From positions 62,001-126,000 of the forward strand of contig NZ_QWEQ01000012.1 in assembly GCF_009936045.1 (NCBI RefSeq): DNA of 64,000 nt, written 5' to 3'. The stretch's first letter is position 1. Each line of letters starts with the position of its first letter. Both the position numbers and the translations under genes were made by a program. A model generated the notes under the pieces. It had not been told where the DNA came from, did not search any database, and saw only the letters and a list, made by a program, of their open reading frames with translations. Below, piece after piece: positions 7,426-16,470 of this stretch. The stretch comes from Emergencia sp. 1XD21-10 (lineage in GTDB: Bacteria; Bacillota; Clostridia; Peptostreptococcales; Anaerovoracaceae).

Positions 7426-10134
7426 ATGATTATTATTAAAGGTGAAATAAAGACGTCTGAAGTAATATCGTGCAGATATAATGACAGCGCTCAGAAATGG
7501 AATGTGAAATTTTGCAATGGCAAAATCTATTCCTATGGGCATGCCAATGTTGAAATGCTCAGTGATCCTGTGGTTTTGAACCCGAATATGTATCAAATCA
7601 GCAGAGAAGGACGTGAGCTTTTTGATATTGCGTCGATATCTGTGTTTAACGGTGTCAGTGATACGTATTGGCACATTTGCTTTGGAAATGGCAGCGAAAG
7701 GGATTATCAGCAAAGTGAGCTGAATATTACTGAATCAGTTTTAAATAATAAACAATCCAAAAGTGTATTTGAGTATTTAAAACAAATTGCAGGTCTCAGT
7801 GATATTAAAAATGAAGAAACAGGAGAGCGGTTATTAGCAAAGCGGTTTGAGGAAATCTCTTTTGTAAGTCCTGATGTGGCGTTAGCAAAGTATCTGGAAC
7901 CATCTGAGTTAGAGAAAGATGGGGTAAATCAGGAGTATATACCAATTTTTCCTTTTGGATGCAATAACAGTCAGTACAAGGCTGTGAAAGCAGCGATGGA
8001 GAATCAGATTAGTGTGATTCAGGGACCGCCGGGAACAGGGAAAACACAAACGATATTGAATATTATTGCCAATATACTAATGGATGGAAAAACAGTTCAA
8101 ATTGTATCTAACAATAATTCTGCTACGGAGAATGTGTATGAGAAGTTAGCTTCTTCAAAGTATAATCTTGGATTTATAGCAGCAACCTTGGGCAGCCAGA
8201 AAAATAAACAAGAATTTGTCAGAAATCAAACTACGAATTATCCTGATTTTTCATCCTGGAAATCAAAAGAGGAACCGGACGTTTTAAAGAAAAGAATAGA
8301 GGCGCAGTCTGTTCAGCTAAAAAAGGGTTTTGATAGTCAGGAAAAACTGGCATGTCTGAAACAGGAATTATCCCAAGTGGTCACAGAATTGAAATACTTC
8401 AACCAATATATTGAGGATTCAGATATTGATATAGAAGGTATAAAAATTAAGAAAAAAATACCTTCAAAGTCTTCTATGATGCTATGGCAGGAATGCCAGT
8501 TGCTTGCTGAATCAAATAAACGAATTGGACTTTTATTTAGAGTAAAAACTTTTTTGAAATATGGAATCGCAGATTGGAATTTCTATAAACAGGATATGAG
8601 AAAGATAATATCTGCATTTCAGGCCATGTATTATCGTGAAAGACAGGCGGAATTGTCAGCAGAAATTGCAGAACTTGAAACAACTTTGAGCAGAATGAAT
8701 CGGGATTTGCTTGAAAATTTATGCAATCAGTCGATGCTTGCTTTAAGAGATAGAATTGCCAGAAGGTATAGCGCCAGTGAAGAACGTAAAATTTTCAGTG
8801 AAGATGATTTGTGGAAAAAGTCGAGGGAATTTTTAGCAGAATATCCGGTTATATTGAGTACGACATTTTCTTCGCGGACTAGCTTGAATTCGGATGTAGT
8901 GTATGATTATCTTATTATGGATGAGGCATCACAGGTGGATATTGCAACCGGTGCGCTGGCGCTTTCCTGTGCAAGAAATGTTGTTATCGTAGGTGATACC
9001 AAACAGCTTCCCAATGTTGTTACAGTGGATACATCGGCTGAAGCGGAGGCTATATTTGACTGTTTTGATGTTAATGAGGGATACCGATATACGAAGAGTT
9101 TTTTGCAGTCTGTTTTGGACATTCTTCCAGATGTCCCACAGACATTGCTCCGGGAACATTACAGATGTCATCCTAAAATAATCGATTTTTGCAATCAGAA
9201 ATTTTATCGAGGCGAGCTTATCATAATGACAGAGGATAAAGGTGAATCGGATGTTTTAGCTGTGATGAAAACGCCCGCTGGTAATCATGCGAGAGGTCAT
9301 TATAATCAACGTCAGATAGATATCATTAAAAAGGAAATCATGTCTGCAAGCAATCTGAATCCGGATGAAACCGGAATTATAACGCCTTATAAAAACCAGG
9401 TAGAGGCTTTAGACAGAGAACTTACCGGTATTGATATCGCTACAGTACATAAATTTCAGGGGAAAGAAAAGGAGAATATTATTATTTCTACAGTGGATGA
9501 TGTGATATCTGATTTTGCAGATGATCCATACTTGATGAATGTCGCAGTATCAAGAGCAAAAAAGAGATTGATATTGCTTGTGACCGGAAATGAACAGATG
9601 AAAGAGCGCAATATAACTGATTTGATTGATTATATTCAATATCATAATTTTGAAGTTGCAGAAAGCAAAGTGCATTCTATCTTCGATTATCTCTATAAAC
9701 AGTATACTGAAGAGAGAAAAAGCTATCTGGAGAAGCACAAAAAGGTATCTCAGTTTGATTCGGAAAATTTAATGTATTCATTGCTAGAGGAAATCATCGC
9801 TGACAATCAGTATGCAAAGCTAGATATAGTCTGCCATTTTCCCTTAAACATGTTAATCAAAGACACAGGATTATTAAATGAGCAGGAACGTCAATACATA
9901 ATGAATCCGGCAACTCATGTGGACTTCCTGATATATAACAGAATCAGCAAAAGACCTGCGCTTGTGATTGAAGTAGACGGATACGAGTATCATAAAGAAG
10001 GTACGCAGCAGGCGAGTAGGGACTTATTGAAGAATCATGTGTTAGAATTATGTGGAATTCCGTTTTTGCGATTTAAGACAAATGGAAGTGGTGAAAAGGA
10101 ACAGATTATAGAGATGCTGGAGAAACTTGGATAA
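7426..10134 (+). CDS. Superfamily 1 helicase fused to a PD-(D/E)XK-like nuclease domain
   Basis: 902 residues. N-terminal ~170 residues are unassigned; then an SF1 helicase: QGPPGTGKT (about residue 200), a coiled insertion, MDEASQVD, GDTKQLPN, REHYRCHPKII, VHKFQGKEKE and VSRAKKRL. The C-terminal ~100 residues carry HVDFLIYN...ALVIEVDGYEYH, a PD-(D/E)XK/Vsr-type core as in DUF2726-like domains. The gene is more AT-rich than its neighbours. AGGAGG (7396-7401) is best placed for a five-codon ORF at 7412 (MQDIV) whose stop overlaps this ATG, so translation is probably coupled. Similar single-gene helicase-nuclease fusions occur among phage-defence genes; that role here is inference. Confidence 0.8.
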   Translation: MIIIKGEIKTSEVISCRYNDSAQKWNVKFCNGKIYSYGHANVEMLSDPVVLNPNMYQISREGRELFDIASISVFNGVSDTYWHICFGNGSERDYQQSELNITESVLNNKQSKSVFEYLKQIAGLSDIKNEETGERLLAKRFEEISFVSPDVALAKYLEPSELEKDGVNQEYIPIFPFGCNNSQYKAVKAAMENQISVIQGPPGTGKTQTILNIIANILMDGKTVQIVSNNNSATENVYEKLASSKYNLGFIAATLGSQKNKQEFVRNQTTNYPDFSSWKSKEEPDVLKKRIEAQSVQLKKGFDSQEKLACLKQELSQVVTELKYFNQYIEDSDIDIEGIKIKKKIPSKSSMMLWQECQLLAESNKRIGLLFRVKTFLKYGIADWNFYKQDMRKIISAFQAMYYRERQAELSAEIAELETTLSRMNRDLLENLCNQSMLALRDRIARRYSASEERKIFSEDDLWKKSREFLAEYPVILSTTFSSRTSLNSDVVYDYLIMDEASQVDIATGALALSCARNVVIVGDTKQLPNVVTVDTSAEAEAIFDCFDVNEGYRYTKSFLQSVLDILPDVPQTLLREHYRCHPKIIDFCNQKFYRGELIIMTEDKGESDVLAVMKTPAGNHARGHYNQRQIDIIKKEIMSASNLNPDETGIITPYKNQVEALDRELTGIDIATVHKFQGKEKENIIISTVDDVISDFADDPYLMNVAVSRAKKRLILLVTGNEQMKERNITDLIDYIQYHNFEVAESKVHSIFDYLYKQYTEERKSYLEKHKKVSQFDSENLMYSLLEEIIADNQYAKLDIVCHFPLNMLIKDTGLLNEQERQYIMNPATHVDFLIYNRISKRPALVIEVDGYEYHKEGTQQASRDLLKNHVLELCGIPFLRFKTNGSGEKEQIIEMLEKLG

Positions 10135-10265
10135 TAATTCTTTTGCAAAAGAAGGCGGGAATGTGGAAAATGATGGGAATTGACAAAGGGTTTTGAAATC
10201 ATAGTTGTAAATTGTACAAAAATAGATACAAAATTTTGTCGATTTTCATATTGTATTTACTGCAT

Positions 10266-10362
10266 CTTCCGATTATACTTATAATCGGAAGCGGATATGC
10301 TGATAACTGAAAACGGGTGAGTACCTACCGTATGCAGGCTAGTCTTGTATACGGTTTTTTTG
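10266..10362 (+). promoter_or_regulatory. Attenuator-like leader of MATE exporter gene
   Basis: A perfect 11-base stem (10266-10276 with 10281-10291, loop ACTT) is followed at about 10327-10333 by ACCGTAT pairing with ATACGGT directly before a run of seven T's (ending about 10361), 18 bases ahead of the start codon. The second hairpin is a terminator inside the 5' region, and CGGGT upstream can compete for ACC of its left arm. Leaders of this kind before MATE genes include the guanidine-IV (mepA) class; I cannot confirm membership. Confidence 0.5.
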
Positions 10363-10379
10363 AGAGGAGGGCGAAAGTT

Positions 10380-11717
10380 TTGGAAGAAAGAATAACGAAT
10401 GAAAAGGTTTTTATGATTCTGGTCAAATTCAGTTTGCCTTTAATTCTCAGTGGTATTTTGCAGCAGCTGTACAGCTGGGTAGATGCGTTCATCGTAGGGA
10501 ATGTAGAAGGTGAAAATGCACTGGCTGCAATCGGCGCGACGGGTGTAATCATCGGATTTTTTGTCATGGTGATGACAGGTTTTACGGGTGGCCTTGGCAT
10601 TTTATTTGCGAGAAAATATGGCGCAGCAGAAACGGACCGGCTTTCTGCTATTTTATCTACCTTTCTTTTTGCGGTCGGCGGGGTGTTTCTGGTTCTTTCC
10701 GTGGCGGGAGTAGCCCTGTCAGGAGCGATGCTCAGACTTCTCAATACGCCTGCTGAAATTTTTGTGTTGTCAGAGCGGTATTTGCAGCTGAGTTTCATTG
10801 GCATTCCTTTTCTAGCAGTATATAATGTGTATTTTGCGGCACTTCGCGCAATTGGCGATAGCAAAGCACCTTTTTTTGCGATTCTGCTTTCTTCGGCGGT
10901 TAACTTCGTGCTGGATGTGCTTTTCGTGGCGGCAATGGGCTGGGGCGTTGTCGGTGCTGCGCTTGCGACAACGGTGGCACAAATCTTGATGACGATATTT
11001 ATCATTTGCTATGCCGCAAAGAAACACTCAATGCTGCGTTTTTCTCTTTCTCGCGGAAGGACGCTTGTGGATAGAAAAATGCTGAGGGAAGGACTGCGAC
11101 TTGGAATTCCACCGATGATTCAAAGCAGCGTCAATGCTCTTGGAAATATGGTTTTGCAGAATTTTATGAATGGTTTTGGCACGCAGACGGTGGCGGCAAT
11201 TACGACAGCATACAGAGTGGATACGGTGGCGCTACTTCCGGTGGTACATATGGGGACTGCGATTTCGACGATGGCTGCTCAGTCTGACGGTGCAGGTGAC
11301 AAAAAAAGAATTTTTCGCTTTTTTAAGGCGGGGACGGCTCTGGCGGCGGTTATCTCCGTGGTACTGACGCTGTTTGTTGTATTTATGGGGCAGTACCTGG
11401 TGTCCATGTTCGGCGTTGGTGAGGAAGCCGCGTTGATTGGCGGCAATTTCTTCCGCAGATTTGGCTGTTTCTATCCGATTTATGGATTTTGCATGGCATT
11501 TCGCGGCGCACTGGAAGGTATTGGTGATGTGGCATATTCCAGCGTCATTGGTATTGTTGCGCTGATTTCACGTATTATCATGTCCTACACACTAGTCGGA
11601 CTTTGGGATAATATGGTCATCGCTTATGCAGAAGGGTTGTCCTGGTGCGTTATGCTGGTGCTGTACTTTGTGCGGTTTGCGGTAAAGCGGAGAGATCTAG
11701 GTGTGCAGGGCAGGTAA
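10380..11717 (+). CDS. MATE family multidrug/cation efflux transporter
   Basis: 445 residues starting at TTG 10380, selected because GAGAGGAGGG at 10362-10371 sits correctly before it, while an upstream in-frame ATG (10317) lies before the leader terminator. Twelve hydrophobic segments are expected: the first repeat opens with FSLPLILSGILQQLYSWVDAFIVGN and the second with GLRLGIPPMIQSSVNALGNMVLQNF, the two-fold repeat typical of MATE antiporters that export organic cations using Na+ or H+ gradients. It stands alone after the helicase gene. Substrate unknown. Confidence 0.9.
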   Translation: MEERITNEKVFMILVKFSLPLILSGILQQLYSWVDAFIVGNVEGENALAAIGATGVIIGFFVMVMTGFTGGLGILFARKYGAAETDRLSAILSTFLFAVGGVFLVLSVAGVALSGAMLRLLNTPAEIFVLSERYLQLSFIGIPFLAVYNVYFAALRAIGDSKAPFFAILLSSAVNFVLDVLFVAAMGWGVVGAALATTVAQILMTIFIICYAAKKHSMLRFSLSRGRTLVDRKMLREGLRLGIPPMIQSSVNALGNMVLQNFMNGFGTQTVAAITTAYRVDTVALLPVVHMGTAISTMAAQSDGAGDKKRIFRFFKAGTALAAVISVVLTLFVVFMGQYLVSMFGVGEEAALIGGNFFRRFGCFYPIYGFCMAFRGALEGIGDVAYSSVIGIVALISRIIMSYTLVGLWDNMVIAYAEGLSWCVMLVLYFVRFAVKRRDLGVQGR

Positions 11718-11749
11718 ATAAGGCGTGCGAGATGAGGAGAGGAGACTAG

Positions 11750-12031
11750 ACTTTAACCTAAAACGGATTTTTGATAAAAAAGTGTATAAGCGGATGCCCA
11801 AATCTTAACCGAAAACTAGAAAATACTAAAAAAATGTATAAGAATGATGCGAGGGATTCTCTTTCATACTTACAAAGATGTCTGCTGAAGTGATTTTTAA
11901 GCAGAAAACTTGCTTTTTTTGCAAGGTTAATGGAGATTTACGAAGTATCTTGCAAAAAATGTAAGACATGCGAAGGGAGAAGCCGATGTATTTATACACT
12001 TTTTTAATAAAAACACAATTTGGGTTAAACT
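11750..12031. repeat. Three related ~48 bp repeat units (two direct, one inverted)
   Basis: Units at 11750-11798 and 11802-11850 are direct repeats offset by exactly 52 bases, sharing TTAACC, AAAAC and TAAAAAA(G/A)TGTATAAG; a third unit is inverted at 11985-12031. No ORF is present. On one strand each unit contains TTATACA(C/T), one or two bases from a DnaA box. Function unknown; see findings. Confidence 0.6.
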
Positions 12032-12054
12032 TATCCTACTGGAGTTAATCAAAA

Positions 12055-12085
12055 GAGGACTGCGAAATGCAGTCCTCAATTTTGT
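12055..12085. terminator. Strong hairpin, probable bidirectional terminator
   Basis: GAGGACTGC (12055-12063) pairs perfectly with GCAGTCCTC (12069-12077), followed by a T-rich stretch on the plus strand and a TTTT on the minus strand. It could end MATE-side read-through or a transcript from the gdhA side. Confidence 0.7.
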
Positions 12086-12311
12086 TTTTGGAATATTGTT
12101 TGCTCGGGCAGGAGCCATTATACGACTAAATCCTTGCCAATCGAACTTCGCACAGAGTGCTTGTTCTCTTGGGGATTAGCCGTAGAGTGCCACGCGCTGA
12201 AGTGCTGCACTCCTGACAGGGGACCTACCTGCAATTCGCTTTGCTCGTTGGGTTAGGTCTCCCAAAGCATAAGGTTTGCTTAACTGTTCGCTCTGCTCGC
12301 AGAGCAAATCA
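12086..12311. other. Gene-free, hairpin-rich region downstream of gdhA
   Basis: No ORF. Contains GGGGACCTACC (12219-12229) pairing with GGTTAGGTCTCC (12250-12261) and GCTCTGC/GCAGAGC close to the gdhA stop. On the minus strand a TTCGAT-17-TATAAT promoter-like pair faces the hairpin at 12055-12077, which would give a short RNA of roughly 80 nucleotides. I do not recognise a known RNA family. Confidence 0.35.
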
Positions 12312-13658
12312 TTATACAATACCCTGAGCCATCATAGCTTCTGCAACCTTTTCGAAACCAGCGATGTTTGCGCCCTTGATCAGGTCATAGCCCAGACCGT
12401 ATTTTTCACAAGCAGCAGCAGCGTTCTTGTGGATGTTAACCATGATAGTTTCAAGCTGTTCGTAAACCTGAGCAGGGGAGAATACAGTGTGACCTGCGTT
12501 CTGTCCCATTTCGATGCAGGAGCAAGCTACGCCGCCAGCGTTTGCAGCCTTGGAAGGTCCAACGATTACGCCGTTTTCCTGCAGGTATTCGATTGCTTCG
12601 TTTGTGGTCGGCATGTTAGCACCTTCGCAGAGGAACTTACAGCCGTTAGCGACCATAGTCTTAGCATCTTCGATGCGGATTTCGTTCTGTGTTGCACAAG
12701 GGATGTACAGGTCAGCCTTAACTTCCCAAGGTTTCTTGCCAGCGTAGAAAGTAGCGCCAGGGAACTTGTCTGCATAAGGTGCGCAGATGTTCTTTCCGGA
12801 AGCTCTCAGTTCGAGTAAGTAGTCTTCTTTTTCACCTGGAGTTACGCCGTCTGGATCGTAGATGTATCCGTCTGGTCCGGAGATAGTGATAACTTTAGCA
12901 CCCAGCTGGTTCAGCTTCTGTACTGTACCCCAAGTAACGTTACCGAAACCGGATACTGCAACGGTTTTGCCTGCCAGTTCTTCGCCGCAGTGTTTCAGCA
13001 TTTCTCTTGCGAAGAATACGATACCGTAGCCGGTAGCTTCTGTTCTTCCTGCAAGTCCGCCATAAGCAAGACCTTTACCGGTCAGAACGCCTTCGTATCT
13101 GTTGCTCAGTCTCTTGTACTGTCCGAAGAGGTAACCGATTTCTCTTGCGCCAACGCCCATGTCACCAGCAGGAACGTCAGTGTGAGGTCCGATGTGTCTG
13201 TAAAGCTCAGTCATGAAGGACTGGCAGAATCTCATAACTTCAGCATCGGATTTTCCAGTAGGATCGAAGTCAGAACCACCTTTGCCGCCGCCGATAGGAA
13301 GACCGGTTAAGCTGTTTTTGAAGATCTGTTCAAATCCCAGGAACTTGATGATGCCAGGATATACGTTAGCAGCGAAACGCAGACCGCCTTTGTAAGGTCC
13401 GATTGCGCTGTTGAATTCATATCTGTAACCTCTGTTTACCTGAACTTTACCTTCGTCGTCAACCCAAGGAACTCTGAAGCTGATGCCTCTTTCTGGCTCG
13501 ATCAATCTTTCGATCAGACCAGCTTCAACGTATTCAGGATGTGCTTCCAGAACAGGCTCGATGGAAGTTAATACTTCTTCTACAGTCTGAATAAATTCTG
13601 GTTCACCAGGGTTTCTTTTCTTAGCGATTTCAATATACTGATCAACTAATTTTCCCAT
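12312..13658 (-). CDS. gdhA: NADP-specific glutamate dehydrogenase
   Basis: 448 residues, the standard length for the hexameric class. It reversibly aminates 2-oxoglutarate to glutamate. Seen: KGGLRFAANVYPGIIKFLGF and LPIGGGKGGSDFDPTGKSD around residues 90-130 (substrate-binding lysines and the catalytic Lys/Asp), DVPAGDMGVGAREIGY, and the dinucleotide fold with VSGFGNVTWG near residue 240; the residue after the second strand favours NADP(H), in line with the family. Start ATG 13658 follows GAGGAG. Single-gene unit with a long AT-rich upstream region. Confidence 0.96.
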   Translation of the reverse strand: MGKLVDQYIEIAKKRNPGEPEFIQTVEEVLTSIEPVLEAHPEYVEAGLIERLIEPERGISFRVPWVDDEGKVQVNRGYRYEFNSAIGPYKGGLRFAANVYPGIIKFLGFEQIFKNSLTGLPIGGGKGGSDFDPTGKSDAEVMRFCQSFMTELYRHIGPHTDVPAGDMGVGAREIGYLFGQYKRLSNRYEGVLTGKGLAYGGLAGRTEATGYGIVFFAREMLKHCGEELAGKTVAVSGFGNVTWGTVQKLNQLGAKVITISGPDGYIYDPDGVTPGEKEDYLLELRASGKNICAPYADKFPGATFYAGKKPWEVKADLYIPCATQNEIRIEDAKTMVANGCKFLCEGANMPTTNEAIEYLQENGVIVGPSKAANAGGVACSCIEMGQNAGHTVFSPAQVYEQLETIMVNIHKNAAAACEKYGLGYDLIKGANIAGFEKVAEAMMAQGIV

Positions 13659-13948
13659 TTTAATCTCCTCTTTTCTCTTATTAAACTTTAGAAATTAGTG
13701 TTACAAGATGTTATAATATGGTTCTTGTTTCTTCCAATATAACACTTTGACATTTTTTAGTCAACCCTTTCAGGGTGGAAAGGATTGGTTTTTTTAAAGA
13801 ACAATCCTGACATGGAAATGACTGAAATTTCAACGATTTTAAGATGTGGTAAAAATTTACAAAATCATTTTGACGAATGCAGATTCTTATATGAAAGTTT
13901 GTCTGCCGGGTATGAGGGAATGTTATACAAAGTTTTTTTCTAAAAAGG

Positions 13949-13978
13949 TTGCAAGCACGAGCTATTTCGAGGTATAAT
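13949..13978 (+). promoter_or_regulatory. Promoter of mgtE leader transcript
   Basis: TTGCAA (13949-13954) and TATAAT (13973-13978), spacing 18. Places transcription start near 13985, giving a 5' leader of about 200 bases before mgtE. The rest of 13659-13948 holds only the likely gdhA promoter (minus strand, TTGGAA-16-TATAAC near 13706-13733) and no ORF. Confidence 0.6.
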
Positions 13979-14027
13979 TAACTGTTAAAGAATGTCTATA
14001 CATATAATTATGAAGGGAAGTGAAGAC

Positions 14028-14108
14028 ATGGATAATGGGCCTACGTCCAAACGAAGTATCGACGCATTAACAAAAACAAAAGAATCCTTGGCTTCACTGG
14101 CCGGATAA
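14028..14108 (+). CDS. Possible 26-residue leader peptide upstream of mgtE
   Basis: ATG 14028 preceded by GAAGGGAAGTG, 26 codons, TAA at 14106-14108, ending 78 bases before mgtE. It encodes a Ser/Thr/Lys-rich peptide starting MDNGPTSKRS with no membrane segment. The spacer to mgtE contains an imperfect hairpin (TTTTTCTGG near 14130 with CCAGGGAAAA near 14151). It could be a regulatory leader ORF or chance; no canonical M-box (magnesium) riboswitch sequence is visible. Confidence 0.3.
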   Translation: MDNGPTSKRSIDALTKTKESLASLAG

Positions 14109-14186
14109 AATCCTCGCACTAGCGGTATTTTTCTGGGTTCAGTAAGAACAGCCAGGGAAAATACAAGTGAAAGTGAGGAATGACAG

Positions 14187-15587
14187 ATGGATAACAGAGT
14201 CATTATTGACGCAGATGTATTGTGGGAAGAATCCTTTGAAAAGATATTAGAACTCCTTGAAAACAAACGATATTTTCAGGCGAGAGATGAACTTCTCAAA
14301 TTTAATGCAGTAGACATTGCCTACATGCTGGAAGATATCACGGAAGAAACCGATATTGATATGACAATCATCCTTTTCCGGCTGCTTCCAAAGGATGTTT
14401 CTGCAGAAGTCTTTTCAGAACTGTCTACTGATAATCAAGTAGAAATTGTAAATGTAATCACAGATAAGGAAATCGATTTTATTTTACAGGAACTGGACTT
14501 CGACGATAAAATCGATATTCTGGAGGAACTGCCCGCCAATATGGTGGACAGAATTTTAGAAAAAACACCGAAGAACGAGAGAAAGCTGATCAACACTTTT
14601 CTCAATTATCCGGATAACAGCGCCGGCAGTCTGATGACGCCAGACTATATCAGTCTGCGCAAGGAGTGGAATGTAGCGCAGGCGCTGGAACATATCAAAG
14701 AAGTAGGCATGGATGCAGAAACCATCTATACCTGCTATGTCAGAGACAACGGGCGAAAGCTGCTTGGCATTGTATCTTTAAGTACGCTGGTAATTTCCAG
14801 TGATGACACCAAGATTATGAACATTATGCGCACAGACTATGTGTATGAGAATGTATTTGATGACCAGGAAGACGTCTCTGAAGATTTTAAGAAATACGGA
14901 TTTTTGGCATTGCCTGTTGTGGACAACGAGCACCGTCTCGTCGGAATTATTACTGTCGATGATATTCTGGATGTAATGGAAGAAGAGGCGACTGAAGATA
15001 TCGAGAGAATGAACGGTGTCATTGACTTTGAGAATTCCGACAAGGGATATCTGGACAAGTCGGTCATGCAGCATGCCCTGAACCGGCTGCCATGGCTTGT
15101 AATCCTCATGGTTGCCTATGTGTTTACAGGCATGCTGATTACAGGCTTTGAAGGAAGGCTTTCTGAAATCATCTGCCTGGTGGCGTATATGCCGATGCTG
15201 ATGGGAACTGGCGGAAACACAGGCTCTCAGGCGGCAACGCTGATTATCAGAGGTCTTGCCACCGATGAGGTGGATACTTCTGATGTGTTTAAGATTTTAT
15301 GGAAAGAAGTGCGTATAGGAGCCCTTTTGGGAGCTGTTTTAAGTATCATTAATTTTGGACGAATTATCTGGCTTGACGGCAATGATTATAGTGTAGCATT
15401 GACAGTTTGCCTTGCGATGCTGTTCATTGTGATCTTTGCAAAGGTGCTTGGCAGCATGGTGCCGCTTCTTGTAAAAAAACTCAATCTGGACCCGGCGCTC
15501 ATTGCAAATCCTGCTATTTCATCGGTTTCTGATATTGTGGCGCTGAGCATTTATTTTGTGATGGCAATGGTTATTTTAGGTTTATAA
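14187..15587 (+). CDS. mgtE: Magnesium transporter MgtE
   Basis: 466 residues. MgtE is a homodimeric Mg2+ channel gated by cytoplasmic Mg2+. Domain order seen: N-terminal alpha-superhelical domain (about 1-125, with LLPKDVSAEVFSELSTDNQ), two CBS domains (about 130-255, including MTPDYISL and VVDNEHRLVGIITVDDIL), a connecting helix, then five membrane segments from about residue 285, with the pore signature MPMLMGTGGNTGSQA near 325-340. Start ATG 14187 follows GTGAGGA. The magnesium-sensing acidic N and CBS domains are intact, so the protein is probably autoregulated; the long leader suggests RNA-level control too. Confidence 0.95.
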   Translation: MDNRVIIDADVLWEESFEKILELLENKRYFQARDELLKFNAVDIAYMLEDITEETDIDMTIILFRLLPKDVSAEVFSELSTDNQVEIVNVITDKEIDFILQELDFDDKIDILEELPANMVDRILEKTPKNERKLINTFLNYPDNSAGSLMTPDYISLRKEWNVAQALEHIKEVGMDAETIYTCYVRDNGRKLLGIVSLSTLVISSDDTKIMNIMRTDYVYENVFDDQEDVSEDFKKYGFLALPVVDNEHRLVGIITVDDILDVMEEEATEDIERMNGVIDFENSDKGYLDKSVMQHALNRLPWLVILMVAYVFTGMLITGFEGRLSEIICLVAYMPMLMGTGGNTGSQAATLIIRGLATDEVDTSDVFKILWKEVRIGALLGAVLSIINFGRIIWLDGNDYSVALTVCLAMLFIVIFAKVLGSMVPLLVKKLNLDPALIANPAISSVSDIVALSIYFVMAMVILGL

Positions 15588-15606
15588 AGATAATGGGATT
15601 AAAAAA

Positions 15607-16452
15607 ATGCAAATAACAGGTTTAACGGACAAAAATTTTGTCCATACTGTAATTAGAAGACGCCCCAAAGACGTACATAAAGGAAGCTGCGGCAAAGTAC
15701 TGATTGTTGCAGGAAGCAGAGAAATGGCAGGCGCCGCCGTGTTCTCTTCCAAAGCAGCCATCAAATGCGGCAGCGGTCTGGTTAACGTCTGTACGAGGAG
15801 AAAGATTTTTTCGATTATACAAATTTCTGTACCGGAAAGCATCTGTCTTCCATGGGGAAAAGCAAAGAGGAACCTGGCAGGCTACGACGCCATTGCAGCA
15901 GGTCCGGGGATGGGAGTTGATAGAAGAACCAGAGAAATCCTGAAAAGGATATTAACCGAATACGCAGGTACGTTTATCATCGATGCTGATGGACTGAACA
16001 CCATAGCAAAGGATGCAAAACTGCAGGTTTTGCTCAGAAGTACCAAAGCCAGGGTTATTCTGACCCCGCACATAGGGGAGGCGGGAAGGCTTCTTGGAAA
16101 GCAGATCAAAGGCTGTGCCAAGGAAGAAATCGGACAGGCTCTTTGGGAAAAATTTCACTGCGCTGTTATCGTAAAAGGTGCAGATACACTGGTGGCTCTT
16201 TCCGGCGGCGATGCATATATTAATACTACAGGTAATCCGGGCATGGCGACTGCCGGTGCAGGGGATGTTCTTACGGGAATCATCGTATCCCTGGCAGGGC
16301 AGGGTCTTTCTACAGACGATGCAGCCAGAGCAGGAGTATTTGTACACGGTATGGCGGGCGATATGGCCGCAGAAAAAATCGGTCAGCATGGTCTTACTGC
16401 CAGTGATATTGCAGATTACGTACCTTTTGCTTTAAAAGAAATTATCGATTAA
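15607..16452 (+). CDS. nnrD: ADP-dependent NAD(P)H-hydrate dehydratase
   Basis: 281 residues, ribokinase-like fold. Repairs the S form of hydrated NAD(P)H. Seen: HKGSCGKVLIVAGSREMAGA (about 20-40), AAGPGMG (about 98), LTPHIGEAGRLLG (about 157) and the nucleotide-binding GNPGMATAGAGDVLTG near 212-227. The epimerase domain (NnrE/YjeF-N) often fused at the N-terminus is absent, and no separate nnrE is in the window. The ribosome site before ATG 15607 is weak. Followed after 18 bases by the mazF toxin gene. Confidence 0.9.
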   Translation: MQITGLTDKNFVHTVIRRRPKDVHKGSCGKVLIVAGSREMAGAAVFSSKAAIKCGSGLVNVCTRRKIFSIIQISVPESICLPWGKAKRNLAGYDAIAAGPGMGVDRRTREILKRILTEYAGTFIIDADGLNTIAKDAKLQVLLRSTKARVILTPHIGEAGRLLGKQIKGCAKEEIGQALWEKFHCAVIVKGADTLVALSGGDAYINTTGNPGMATAGAGDVLTGIIVSLAGQGLSTDDAARAGVFVHGMAGDMAAEKIGQHGLTASDIADYVPFALKEIID

Positions 16453-16470
16453 GACAAGGAGTGTTGGACT

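Noticed and set aside
12086-12311. SRP or 6S RNA gene downstream of gdhA
   Set aside because: Stems resemble such RNAs only loosely and the conserved SRP tetraloop region is missing.
13985-14186. M-box magnesium riboswitch before mgtE
   Set aside because: The conserved M-box blocks are not visible; only a leader ORF and a hairpin can be supported.
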